In this document: piece after piece, positions 15,769 through 23,283 of the stretch | Layout: the number at the start of each line of letters is the position of its first letter | Numbering within the stretch: position 1 is the first letter of the stretch | Source of the DNA: Caenimonas sp. SL110 | GTDB lineage: Bacteria; Pseudomonadota; Gammaproteobacteria; Burkholderiales; Burkholderiaceae_C | DNA length: 64,000 bases | Assembly (NCBI RefSeq): GCF_001044395.1 | Contig: NZ_JANU01000009.1 | Location: 62,001-126,000, forward strand | Direction: 5' to 3' | Notes under the pieces: generated by a model | Seen by the model: the letters and a program-made list of their open reading frames with translations, nothing else | Databases searched by the model: none | Told to the model about the DNA's origin: nothing | Program-made: the position numbers and the translations under genes

Positions 15769-17007
15769 ATGTACCAATCAATGAACGACGAGGCGATGGC
15801 CGCCCTGCTTGAAGACGCAGCGCGAAGCTCGGGCCTCGCACCCCTGCAGATCGCCGGACGCAGCTTGCTGCCGGTGGTGCAAGGCGGAATGGGAGTGGGC
15901 GTTTCTGCAGGCGGTCTTGCAGGCGCGGTTGCCGCATTGGGCGCAATCGGCACGATCTCATCCGTGGACTTGCGCCGTCATCACCCCGACCTGATGGAGC
16001 AGACCGCGCACCTGTCGAGTGAGCCCGGCACCCGCGAGCGGATCGACGCCGCCAACCTTGAAGCGCTCAAGCGCGAGATCGCCAGGGCCCGCGCCCTGAG
16101 TGGCGGCCGAGGACTCATCGCGGTCAACATCATGCGCGCGGTCAGTGCCTATGAAGCCTATGTGCGCCATTCGCTCGAATGCGGGATCGACGCGGTGATC
16201 GTCGGTGCGGGCCTGCCGCTGGACCTGCCCGATCTCGCACGCGATTTTCCGAAGACGGCCCTGATCCCCATCCTGTCCGATGCACGAGGCGTGCAACTGG
16301 TCGTTCGCAAGTGGGAGAAGAAGGGGCGCCTGCCCGATGCCATCGTGATCGAGCATCCGAAACTTGCGGGCGGTCACCTGGGCGCGGCGAAAGTGGCAGA
16401 CCTGCATGACCGCCGCTTCGACTTCGATGTGGTGATACCCGAAGTGCTCGCCTTCTTTCGCGCGTCGGGCATCGAAGGCCGCATTCCACTCATTGCAGCA
16501 GGCGGTATTTCGAGCTTGCAAGACATCAAGCAGCTACAAGCGCTGGGCGCATCGGGTGCGCAACTGGGAACAGCTTTTGCTGTGACGAAAGAATGCGATG
16601 CGCATCCCGACTTCAAGCGCGTGCTCGCCAACGCCGGTCCCGAGGACATGGTGGAGTTCACCAGCGTCGCCGGGCTGCCGGCACGCGCCGTGCGAACGCC
16701 CTGGCTCGACAAATACCTGCGGCTGGAGCCACGCCTGCAGCAGCACGCGCACCAGAAGGCGCACTGCACCATGTGGTTCGACTGCCTGTCGCAATGCGGC
16801 CTGCGCGACGGCAAGGCAAGCTGGGGCCAGTTCTGCATCGACAAGTCCCTGGGCCACGCGCTGGAAGGCAGCACCGACAAGGGCCTGTTCTTTCGCGGTG
16901 CTGGCCGGCTGCCCTTCGGCTCCCAGATCCGCAGCGTGCGGGAATTGATGCAATGGATGGTGGCGGGCACCATGCCCGCTGACCTGATGACGCAGGGACA
17001 ATCATGA
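15769..17007 (+). CDS. FMN-dependent nitronate monooxygenase-like / NAD(P)H-dependent flavin oxidoreductase
   Basis: 412-aa TIM-barrel flavoprotein of the NMO/FabK (YrpB) family. The N-terminal LLPVVQGGMGVGVSAGGLAGAV block and the phosphate-binding LIAAGGISS and ALGASGAQLGTAFAVT blocks are FMN sites. A C-terminal 80-residue segment with several Cys (CTMWFDCLSQCGLRDG) resembles the larger YrpB-like subgroup. Family reactions include oxidative denitrification of nitronates and enoyl-ACP reduction, so the substrate is open. The start ATG follows AAGAAAAAG. The gene is first in an FNR-box operon and its stop overlaps nrdJ (ATGA at 17004), an unusual coupling with a ribonucleotide reductase. Confidence 0.85.
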   Translation: MYQSMNDEAMAALLEDAARSSGLAPLQIAGRSLLPVVQGGMGVGVSAGGLAGAVAALGAIGTISSVDLRRHHPDLMEQTAHLSSEPGTRERIDAANLEALKREIARARALSGGRGLIAVNIMRAVSAYEAYVRHSLECGIDAVIVGAGLPLDLPDLARDFPKTALIPILSDARGVQLVVRKWEKKGRLPDAIVIEHPKLAGGHLGAAKVADLHDRRFDFDVVIPEVLAFFRASGIEGRIPLIAAGGISSLQDIKQLQALGASGAQLGTAFAVTKECDAHPDFKRVLANAGPEDMVEFTSVAGLPARAVRTPWLDKYLRLEPRLQQHAHQKAHCTMWFDCLSQCGLRDGKASWGQFCIDKSLGHALEGSTDKGLFFRGAGRLPFGSQIRSVRELMQWMVAGTMPADLMTQGQS

Positions 17008-19415
17008 AACGCGACATGAAGCCCACCGAGACCCTTCCGATGCTGCCCGTGCAACCCATCACACGCGACGTCCTGGCCGAGAAATATCTCAAGGACGACG
17101 AGACCAGCGCGCAGGACATCTTCGCCCGCGTCGCGAAAGCGCTCGCCTCGGTCGAGAACGAACCCGACAGGGCGCAGTGGGAGTCGCGCTTCTTTGGCAA
17201 CCTCAGCGCCGGTGCCATCGGCGCGGGACGGATCATGAGCGCGGCGGGTACTTCGTTGCAGGCCACGCTGATCAACTGCTTCGTGCAGCCGGTGGGCGAT
17301 TGCATACAGGGCGTGGACGCAGGCGGCTTTCCCGGCATCTATGAAGCGCTGCGCGAAGCGGCCGAAACCATGCGGCGTGGTGGAGGCGTGGGGTACGACT
17401 TCTCGCGCATTCGCCCACGCGGCGCCGAAGTGCGCGCGACTGCATCTTTGGCATCCGGCCCCTGCAGCTACATCGACGTGTTCGATCATTCATGCGCGAC
17501 AGTCGAGAGCGCAGGCGCACGTCGTGGCGCGCAGATGGGCGTGCTGCGCATCGACCACCCGGACGTGCTGGAGTTCATCACCGCCAAGCGCAAACCCGGA
17601 CGCTGGTCGAACTTCAATGTGTCGATTGCCGTCAGCGATGAATTCATGAAACGGCTTGCGAGCGGCGGCGACTGGGACCTGGTCCACACCGCGCGTCCCG
17701 GCGCGGCCATGATCGCGGCTGGCGCACACCAGCGTGATGACGGCATGTGGGTTTACCGCAGCCTCGCAGCCGGTGAGCTGTGGGACACGGTGATGAAGTC
17801 GGCATACGACTTCGCAGAGCCAGGCGTCATCTTTCTGGACACCATCAACCGCGACAACAACCTGCACTACTGCGAAGACATCGCTGCGACCAATCCATGC
17901 GGCGAGCAGCCATTGCCTTCTTACGGGTGCTGCAACCTGGGACCGGTGATCCTGCCGGGCTTCGTGCGCAATCCGTTCGGCTTTGCAGGCGAACCAGCAT
18001 TCGACTTCGACGCGTTCGCAGCCGCTGTCGCACTGCAGGTGCGCGCGCTCGACAACGTCCTGGACCTGACCTTCTGGCCCTTGCCCCAGCAGAAGGCCGA
18101 AGCCCATGCCAAGCGGCGCATCGGCATCGGGTTCACCGGCATGGGCGACGCGCTCGCAATGCTGCGCCTTCGCTACGACAGCGACGCCGGACGCGAGACA
18201 GCCGTGCGAATCGCGCGGACCCTGCGCGACGCGGCCTATGGCGCATCGGTGGAACTCGCACGCGAAAAAGGTGCCTTCCCCGCATTCGATGCGCAGCGTT
18301 ACCTGGAAGACGGCACCTTCTCGAGCCGCCTGCCCGACACGCTGAAAGACTCGATCCGCCGCTACGGCATCCGCAACAGCCACCTGCTGTCGATTGCGCC
18401 GACCGGCACGGTGAGCCTGGCCTTTGCGGACAACGCCTCCAATGGCATCGAGCCCGCGTTCTCGTGGACCTACACGCGCAAGAAGCGCGAGGCCGATGGC
18501 AGCACCTTGCAGTACGACGTCCAGGACCACGCGTGGCGCCTGTACCGCAGCCTGGGCGGCGACACCAGCCAGCTGCCCGACTACTTTGTTTCCGCGATGC
18601 AGCTGGCCGCTGCCGATCACATCGGCATGATGAAAGCGGTGCAACCCTACATCGACACTGCCATCTCCAAGACAGTGAACGTGCCGGTGGACTACCCGTA
18701 CGAATCGTTCAAGGACCTGTACACCCAGGCATGGACAGCAGGACTGAAAGGTCTCGCGACCTACCGGCCCAACGACATCGTCGGTTCGGTGCTGCAGCTC
18801 GATGCGCCTGCAGCGGCAGCGGTTGCCGCGCCGGTGCCCGCAACCGTCGACCCGATGCGCGAAGTGATCTCGCGCAGGCCTAACGGTTCGCTGCCTGCGG
18901 TCGCACAAAAGATCGAATACTGGACGCAACAGGGCAAGCAGCACGTCTACCTGGTCGTGTCGTTCATCACCCTGCCCGACGGTCGCGAGCGGGCCATCGA
19001 GTTCTTCATGCCGGTGGGCCAGAGCGGGCAATCGCAGCAGTGGATCACCTCCAGCATGCGCATGTTGTCGCTCGCCGCACGCGGCGGCTTCCTGGAGCGG
19101 GCGCTGGCCGACATGCGCAAGGTGGCATGGGACCGTGGACCTGTGCGACTGGGCACTTACGTCAAGGCCGACGGCACGGCGATCCCGCTGTGGCACGACT
19201 CGGAGGTGGCGGCCATTGCCTATGCGTTGCAGGGCATCATCGCGGCCCGCAACGGCGTCTCGGCGCAATCGATGGACAGCAGCGAGTCGGCCGCCTCTCA
19301 TGCAACCGCACCCATGTCGGGCAGCAAGTGCCCCGAGTGCGGCGCGCACGCGATGATCCGCAAGGACGGCTGCGACTTCTGCACCGAGTGCGGCCACATC
19401 GGGACATGCGGATGA
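17004..19415 (+). CDS. nrdJ: Adenosylcobalamin-dependent (class II) ribonucleotide reductase
   Basis: 803 aa. Reduces ribonucleotides to deoxyribonucleotides using a B12-derived radical, so it works with or without oxygen. The sequence shows the RNR barrel: INCFVQPVGD (first redox Cys), the RRGGGVGYDFSRIRPRG region, NPCGEQPLPSYGCCNLG (finger loop with thiyl Cys, N and E), and APTGTVSLAF. After a linker rich in Ala, the C-terminus has the zinc-ribbon-like CPECGAHAMIRKDGCDFCTEC ending in CG, which in NrdJ proteins re-reduces the active site. It overlaps both neighbours by four bases. Its place in an FNR-box operon suggests that it supplies dNTPs during anaerobic growth. Confidence 0.95.
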   Translation: MKRDMKPTETLPMLPVQPITRDVLAEKYLKDDETSAQDIFARVAKALASVENEPDRAQWESRFFGNLSAGAIGAGRIMSAAGTSLQATLINCFVQPVGDCIQGVDAGGFPGIYEALREAAETMRRGGGVGYDFSRIRPRGAEVRATASLASGPCSYIDVFDHSCATVESAGARRGAQMGVLRIDHPDVLEFITAKRKPGRWSNFNVSIAVSDEFMKRLASGGDWDLVHTARPGAAMIAAGAHQRDDGMWVYRSLAAGELWDTVMKSAYDFAEPGVIFLDTINRDNNLHYCEDIAATNPCGEQPLPSYGCCNLGPVILPGFVRNPFGFAGEPAFDFDAFAAAVALQVRALDNVLDLTFWPLPQQKAEAHAKRRIGIGFTGMGDALAMLRLRYDSDAGRETAVRIARTLRDAAYGASVELAREKGAFPAFDAQRYLEDGTFSSRLPDTLKDSIRRYGIRNSHLLSIAPTGTVSLAFADNASNGIEPAFSWTYTRKKREADGSTLQYDVQDHAWRLYRSLGGDTSQLPDYFVSAMQLAAADHIGMMKAVQPYIDTAISKTVNVPVDYPYESFKDLYTQAWTAGLKGLATYRPNDIVGSVLQLDAPAAAAVAAPVPATVDPMREVISRRPNGSLPAVAQKIEYWTQQGKQHVYLVVSFITLPDGRERAIEFFMPVGQSGQSQQWITSSMRMLSLAARGGFLERALADMRKVAWDRGPVRLGTYVKADGTAIPLWHDSEVAAIAYALQGIIAARNGVSAQSMDSSESAASHATAPMSGSKCPECGAHAMIRKDGCDFCTECGHIGTCG

Positions 19416-20014
19416 ACGCCCGCATAGACGCCACCCTTGAAGCTGCGGCCATCGCCGAGTTGATAGACCGGCGTCGCACGGTCCTGCCCAAGCATCTGGT
19501 GGAACCCGGGCCGGACATGGAGCAGCTCGAGACCATCCTGCGCGCTGCTGCGTCAGCGCCCGATCATGGCGAGTTGCTGCCGTGGCGTTTTGTCATCGTG
19601 CCTTTCGAAGCGCGTGAAAGGCTCGCGCAGGTGTTTGCCGACTCGTTGCTGCAACGCGATGCATCGGCCACCGCTGACCAGGTCGAACAGGCCAGGCAGA
19701 AGGCTTTCAGGGCGCCGGTGCTGATGCTCGCGATCGTCACCACCTCAGGCTCGGACACAGAGGTGCCGCCCCACGAGCGCCTGATCTCCGCCGGTTGCGC
19801 GATCCAGAACATCCTGCTCATGACCACCGCGCTGGGCTTCGCGTCGGCGCTGACCAGCGGCAAAGCGCTGGCCTTCGAGGGCCTTGCCCGATTGTTCTGC
19901 CTGTCGCCCGAAGAACGCCCGGTGTGCTTCATCAACATCGGCACCGCATCCCGTACGAAGGCACCGCGCATTCGCCCTGAGCCCGCGCAGTACGTGAGCT
20001 TTCTCGGCGAATGA
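19412..20014 (+). CDS. Nitroreductase-family flavoprotein
   Basis: 200 aa, start in the ATGA overlap with nrdJ. The nitroreductase fold is indicated by ELIDRRRTVLPK at residues 16-27, AAASAPDHGELLPWRFVIV at about 48-66 (FMN phosphate and isoalloxazine contacts), and SAGCAIQNILLMTTALGFASALTSG near 130-155. This short YdjA-like group lacks the middle insertion of NfsB. Substrate unknown; members use NAD(P)H to reduce nitro, quinone or enone compounds. It is the third gene of the operon with nitronate-monooxygenase-like protein and nrdJ, followed 20 bp later by an acyl-CoA dehydrogenase-like gene. Confidence 0.88.
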   Translation: MNARIDATLEAAAIAELIDRRRTVLPKHLVEPGPDMEQLETILRAAASAPDHGELLPWRFVIVPFEARERLAQVFADSLLQRDASATADQVEQARQKAFRAPVLMLAIVTTSGSDTEVPPHERLISAGCAIQNILLMTTALGFASALTSGKALAFEGLARLFCLSPEERPVCFINIGTASRTKAPRIRPEPAQYVSFLGE

Positions 20015-20034
20015 GTGCCGCGGGCTGAATCGCA

Positions 20035-21324
20035 GTGGACTTCAATCACTCGCACCAAGCCATCGCGTTGCGCAACAGGCTCCAGGCCTTCATGGATCGT
20101 TTCGTGTTGCCGTACAACGCGGCGTGGCATCACTCGGTGCGCAGCGGAGTTTTTCCACCGCCTTTCATGGAAGACCTCAAGTCGCTGGCGCGCGAAGAAG
20201 GCCTGTGGAACCTGTTCCTGCCGGGCTTGCGCGAAAGTGAACCCGGCACGCGCGTGAGCAACCTCGACTACGCGCCACTGGCTGAAACCATGGGCCGCAT
20301 TCCCTGGGCGGCCGAAGTCTTCAACTGCAGCGCGCCCGACACGGGCAACATCGAACTGCTGCATCGCTTCGCAACGCCGGACCAAGCTGAACGCTGGCTC
20401 ACGCCGCTGCTGGAGGGCCGGATTCGATCGGCGTTCGCGATGTCCGAACCCGATGTGGCATCGTCTGACCCGACCAACCTGCAGACCACGGTGCGACGCG
20501 TCGATTCGCAACTGGTGCTCAATGGCCGCAAGTGGTTCATCACCGGCGCGGCGCATCCCGACTGCCGCCTGCTGGTGGTGATGGCGCGCAGCGATGACGA
20601 CGAATTGCCGGACGCTGAATCACATGCGAAGCACAGCATGGTGCTGGTGCCGCTCGATACGCCCGGTGTCCAGGTCGTTCGCAATATCGCAATGCTCCAT
20701 CACGAGTCGCCTGAGGGTCACTGCGAGATCGTGCTGCGCGATGTCAGGGTTCCCGCAGGCAACCTGCTGGGTGCTTGGGGCGAAGGCTTTCGCATGGCGC
20801 AGGCCCGGCTCGGACCAGGGCGCATGCACCACTGCATGCGCACCATCGGCCAGTGCGAACTGGCACTGGAGCTGGCCGGCGAGCGCGTGCTCGAACGCAA
20901 GGCCTTTGGCAAATACCTCTCGGACTTTTCCAACATCCAGGAATGGATTGCGCTGTCGCGCATCGAGATCGACCAGGCACGTCTGCTGGTGCTTCACGCC
21001 GCGTGGATGCTGGACCAGCCAAACCCTGACACATCACGATTGCGCTCGGAGGTCGCTGCCATCAAGGTGGTCGCGGCGCGGCTGCAGACGCGGGTGGTCG
21101 ATCGGGCCATGCAGATCTTCGGCGCGATGGGTCTGTCACCCGATACGCCGCTGGCGTGGTTCTGGAGCTGGGGCCGGGCGCTGCAATTGATGGATGGCCC
21201 GGACGAGGTTCACCTGCGCACGGTGGCGCGGCACGAACTGGCGCGAGCACGCGAGCGGATGGGCACGGGCTCGGCCTACTTCACGACGCCCGAGCAGCTC
21301 GAAGCCGCGCCTCGCTTGCGCTGA
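20035..21324 (+). CDS. Acyl-CoA dehydrogenase family protein (ACAD10/11-like)
   Basis: 429 aa, GTG start at 20035 with poor Shine-Dalgarno, probably read by coupling to the gene 20 bp upstream. The ACAD core is complete: FAMSEPDVASSDPTNL (FAD-binding strand), LNGRKWFITGAAHPDCRLLVVM, RKAFGKYLSDFSNIQEWI, and AMQIFGAMGLSPDTPLAWFWSWGRALQLMDGPDEVH, with the acidic residue of DGPDEVH at the catalytic-base region of the long-chain/ACAD11 group. It oxidises an acyl-CoA with ETF as acceptor (family knowledge). Why it belongs to an nrdJ operon is unclear; last gene of that transcript, with no hairpin terminator after it. Confidence 0.88.
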   Translation: MDFNHSHQAIALRNRLQAFMDRFVLPYNAAWHHSVRSGVFPPPFMEDLKSLAREEGLWNLFLPGLRESEPGTRVSNLDYAPLAETMGRIPWAAEVFNCSAPDTGNIELLHRFATPDQAERWLTPLLEGRIRSAFAMSEPDVASSDPTNLQTTVRRVDSQLVLNGRKWFITGAAHPDCRLLVVMARSDDDELPDAESHAKHSMVLVPLDTPGVQVVRNIAMLHHESPEGHCEIVLRDVRVPAGNLLGAWGEGFRMAQARLGPGRMHHCMRTIGQCELALELAGERVLERKAFGKYLSDFSNIQEWIALSRIEIDQARLLVLHAAWMLDQPNPDTSRLRSEVAAIKVVAARLQTRVVDRAMQIFGAMGLSPDTPLAWFWSWGRALQLMDGPDEVHLRTVARHELARARERMGTGSAYFTTPEQLEAAPRLR

Positions 21325-21345
21325 CCCCTTTCGGCCTGTGCCGAT

Positions 21346-21753
21346 CTACTCGAAAGAGACCGGGTTGCCGTGCGGATCCAGCGCGAGCATTCCCTGCAAT
21401 CGGCCCACGCGCACGCTCTCGACCATGCTGCCCAGCCCGGCGTCGACCTGCCCGTCCGACGGTCCCTGGTTGCCTGTTCCGCCCAGCGCGGCGATGAACA
21501 CCACGCGCCACGGCGGGCAGGTCGCCCGCGACTCCTCGACCAGCGCCTCGAACTGCGAAAGCTCTTCGGGATGCTTGTCCACGCAGGCGAGCGGCTGCAG
21601 TGCGCCGCCCTCACCCGCCTCGAAACGCGCTCGCTGCGCGGCCGTCGCATCGTCGGGCAACTCGGCCCCCGCAAAAACAAAGAGCAGTCTCTGCGGGGAC
21701 GGTTGAGCTGCAGCGGCCTGCAACAACTGGTGAAAGTGTGAATTCGAATTCAT
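21346..21753 (-). CDS. Conserved small protein of unknown function, next to the FNR box
   Basis: 135 aa. No recognised domain, but clearly protein-like: a hydrophobic strand LLFVFAGAELPDD, an acidic ARFEAGEGGALQPLACVDK segment, a second strand WRVVFIAALGG, and a C-terminal VGRLQGMLALDPHGNPVSF. From memory, close relatives in Burkholderiales are automatically labelled 'ribonucleotide reductase subunit alpha', a name that nothing in the sequence supports: it has no RNR motif and is far too short. It is convergent with the nrdJ operon and divergent from the MIP18/NnrS genes, sharing the FNR-type box between them. ATG at 21753 lacks a good Shine-Dalgarno. Confidence 0.75.
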   Translation of the reverse strand: MNSNSHFHQLLQAAAAQPSPQRLLFVFAGAELPDDATAAQRARFEAGEGGALQPLACVDKHPEELSQFEALVEESRATCPPWRVVFIAALGGTGNQGPSDGQVDAGLGSMVESVRVGRLQGMLALDPHGNPVSFE

Positions 21754-21788
21754 GTGGGCAAGGATCGCGTGACAGGTCTCGGTCGGGA

Positions 21789-21802
21789 TTGACTCAGATC
21801 AA
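21789..21802 (+). promoter_or_regulatory. FNR-type box before the MIP18/NnrS operon
   Basis: TTGACTCAGATCAA matches at 9 of 10 positions. TACCAT (21825-21830) lies exactly at the class II -10 position, predicting transcription from about 21837, that is at the annotated start codon of the next gene. On the opposite strand the corresponding hexamer (GATCCT) is poor. Confidence 0.65.
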
Positions 21803-21835
21803 GGGCACGCGAAAGCCCTCAACCTACCATGAGCC

Positions 21836-22168
21836 ATGACCTTGCAGCAGTTCCCCTATGAAGGTCCCCCGGAGTTACGCGGACCCATGACTGCGGCCCT
21901 GCGCCGCGTGGTGGACCCGGAACTCTCGATGAGCATCGTCGATGTCGGCCTGGTCTACGGCGTGGTGATCACGCAAGACCTTGCACGTGTCCAGGTGACG
22001 ATGACATCGGCGGCGTGCCCCGTGGCCGACGTCATCATCGATGAGATAGAAACCGAACTCGATCGCGTGGTGCCGGCGGGCCTGCTGATCCAGGTGGAGC
22101 TGGTGTGGGAGCCCGAGTGGACGCCCGAGCGTATGAGCGAGAGCGCAAAGCGCTTCATGGGGTGGTGA
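21836..22168 (+). CDS. MIP18/PaaD-type (DUF59) metal-sulfur cluster assembly factor
   Basis: 110 aa. The DUF59 core is ALRRVVDPELSMSIVDVGLVYGV followed by the cysteine segment TSAACPVADVIIDEIE and the C-terminal VELVWEPEWTPERMSESAKRFMGW (aromatic tail as in PaaD/SufT proteins). These proteins help insert Fe-S clusters into targets. The location before NnrS-type genes suggests service to nitrogen-oxide enzymes, an inference. The start is uncertain: the ATG at 21836 keeps the N-terminal FPYEGPPELRG, but the predicted FNR-dependent transcript would begin at that very codon; the next ATG (21887, GGAG 12 nt upstream) would leave a 50-nt leader and a shorter protein. Confidence 0.85.
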   Translation: MTLQQFPYEGPPELRGPMTAALRRVVDPELSMSIVDVGLVYGVVITQDLARVQVTMTSAACPVADVIIDEIETELDRVVPAGLLIQVELVWEPEWTPERMSESAKRFMGW

Positions 22169-23283
22169 GCACTGCGGCTGTTTCCCGGTTACTGCGACTG
22201 CTCCTGCTGGCAGCGATTGCCACGATTGTTTTTGGGGGCATCGCGGGTGGATTGCTTCGTGTGGGCATTGCACTGCCGGTCGATCTGGGCGCCGATTGGC
22301 CGCTGCATGCGGCGCAGGCCCACGCCGCGCTCATGATCGGCGGCTTCCTCGGCACGGTTATCGGCATCGAGCGGGCCGTCGCCCTGAAGCATCGCGCTGC
22401 ATTCATTGCGCCTGTGTCGTCAGCGCTGGGTGGGCTGATGCTGCTCGTGGGCCGTCCCGGACTCGGCGCATCGCTGCTGGTCGCTGCGGCTATCTGCTTC
22501 ATCGCCATCAACATCGAAATCGTGCGCAGGCAGTCGCAGCCGCACACCTGGCTGCTGCTTGCGTCCGCAGTCGCGTGGTTCATCGGCAACCTCATGTTTG
22601 CCTTCGGCCTTGATGGCCGCAGTGTCATGCCCTGGTGGTTTGCATTTCTCATCTGGACCATCGCCGCCGAGCGCCTGGAGATGACGCGGCTGATGCGCCG
22701 CAGGCCTGCAGCCGGCTGGCTGCTGCTCGCCATCGTTGTGCTGATGGTGCTGGGCTCGGCTACATCCGCACTTCAATCCGGCGTCGGTGGTATCGCCTAC
22801 GGCATCGCCCTCGTGTGTCTCGGTGCATGGCTGTTCGTCTTTGACATCGCCCGCAGGACCGTGCTTGCCGACGGCCTGACGCGCTACATGGCCGTCTGCC
22901 TGCTCGGCGGCTATGCATGGCTTGTCGTTGCCGGTATGGCCTGGGTCGCCACCGCGATCGGTTTTGCAGCGCGCGACGTTGCGCTTCACGCGCTGGGCCT
23001 GGGGTTTGTCGTCAGCATGATCATGGGTCACGCCCCGGTCATCCTGCCGGCCGTCGCTCGCGTCAAGCTCCAGTTCGGCGTCTGGTTCTACCTGCCGCTG
23101 GCCGTGCTTCATCTCTCGCTGGCGCTTCGTCTGGGTCCCGGTTTTGCGGACCTGGTTCCACGCGCCAACGGAGCCCTTCTCAACGCATTCGCAATCGCGT
23201 TTTTTGCAGCGACCGTCGTGGGTTCGGCGCTGGCCTGGCGGTACACACACCGCGCGCCCATTGCACAACGAAAACTCCCATGA
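22165..23283 (+). CDS. NnrS-like polytopic membrane protein
   Basis: 372 aa with about eleven or twelve hydrophobic segments. I do not recognise an exact family, but the histidine layout echoes that of the NnrS gene after it: WPLHAAQAHAALMIGGFLGT in helix 2-3 compares with IWHAHEMLFGF of NnrS, and LHALGLGFVVSMIMGHAPVI near residues 275-294 compares with VHALTVGAIGGLIIGMM. This suggests a divergent NnrS paralogue or heme/copper-binding membrane protein. I choose the GTG at 22165, which makes a GTGA overlap with the preceding stop; an upstream start in the frame would overlap that gene by 60 bases. Its own stop overlaps the nnrS ATG. Coupled translation of the three genes is likely. Confidence 0.75.
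   Translation: MSTAAVSRLLRLLLLAAIATIVFGGIAGGLLRVGIALPVDLGADWPLHAAQAHAALMIGGFLGTVIGIERAVALKHRAAFIAPVSSALGGLMLLVGRPGLGASLLVAAAICFIAINIEIVRRQSQPHTWLLLASAVAWFIGNLMFAFGLDGRSVMPWWFAFLIWTIAAERLEMTRLMRRRPAAGWLLLAIVVLMVLGSATSALQSGVGGIAYGIALVCLGAWLFVFDIARRTVLADGLTRYMAVCLLGGYAWLVVAGMAWVATAIGFAARDVALHALGLGFVVSMIMGHAPVILPAVARVKLQFGVWFYLPLAVLHLSLALRLGPGFADLVPRANGALLNAFAIAFFAATVVGSALAWRYTHRAPIAQRKLP

Noticed and set aside
15769-17007. Enoyl-ACP reductase FabK
   Set aside because: The size and the extra Cys-containing C-terminal segment fit the larger nitronate-monooxygenase/YrpB group, and no fatty-acid synthesis genes adjoin it.
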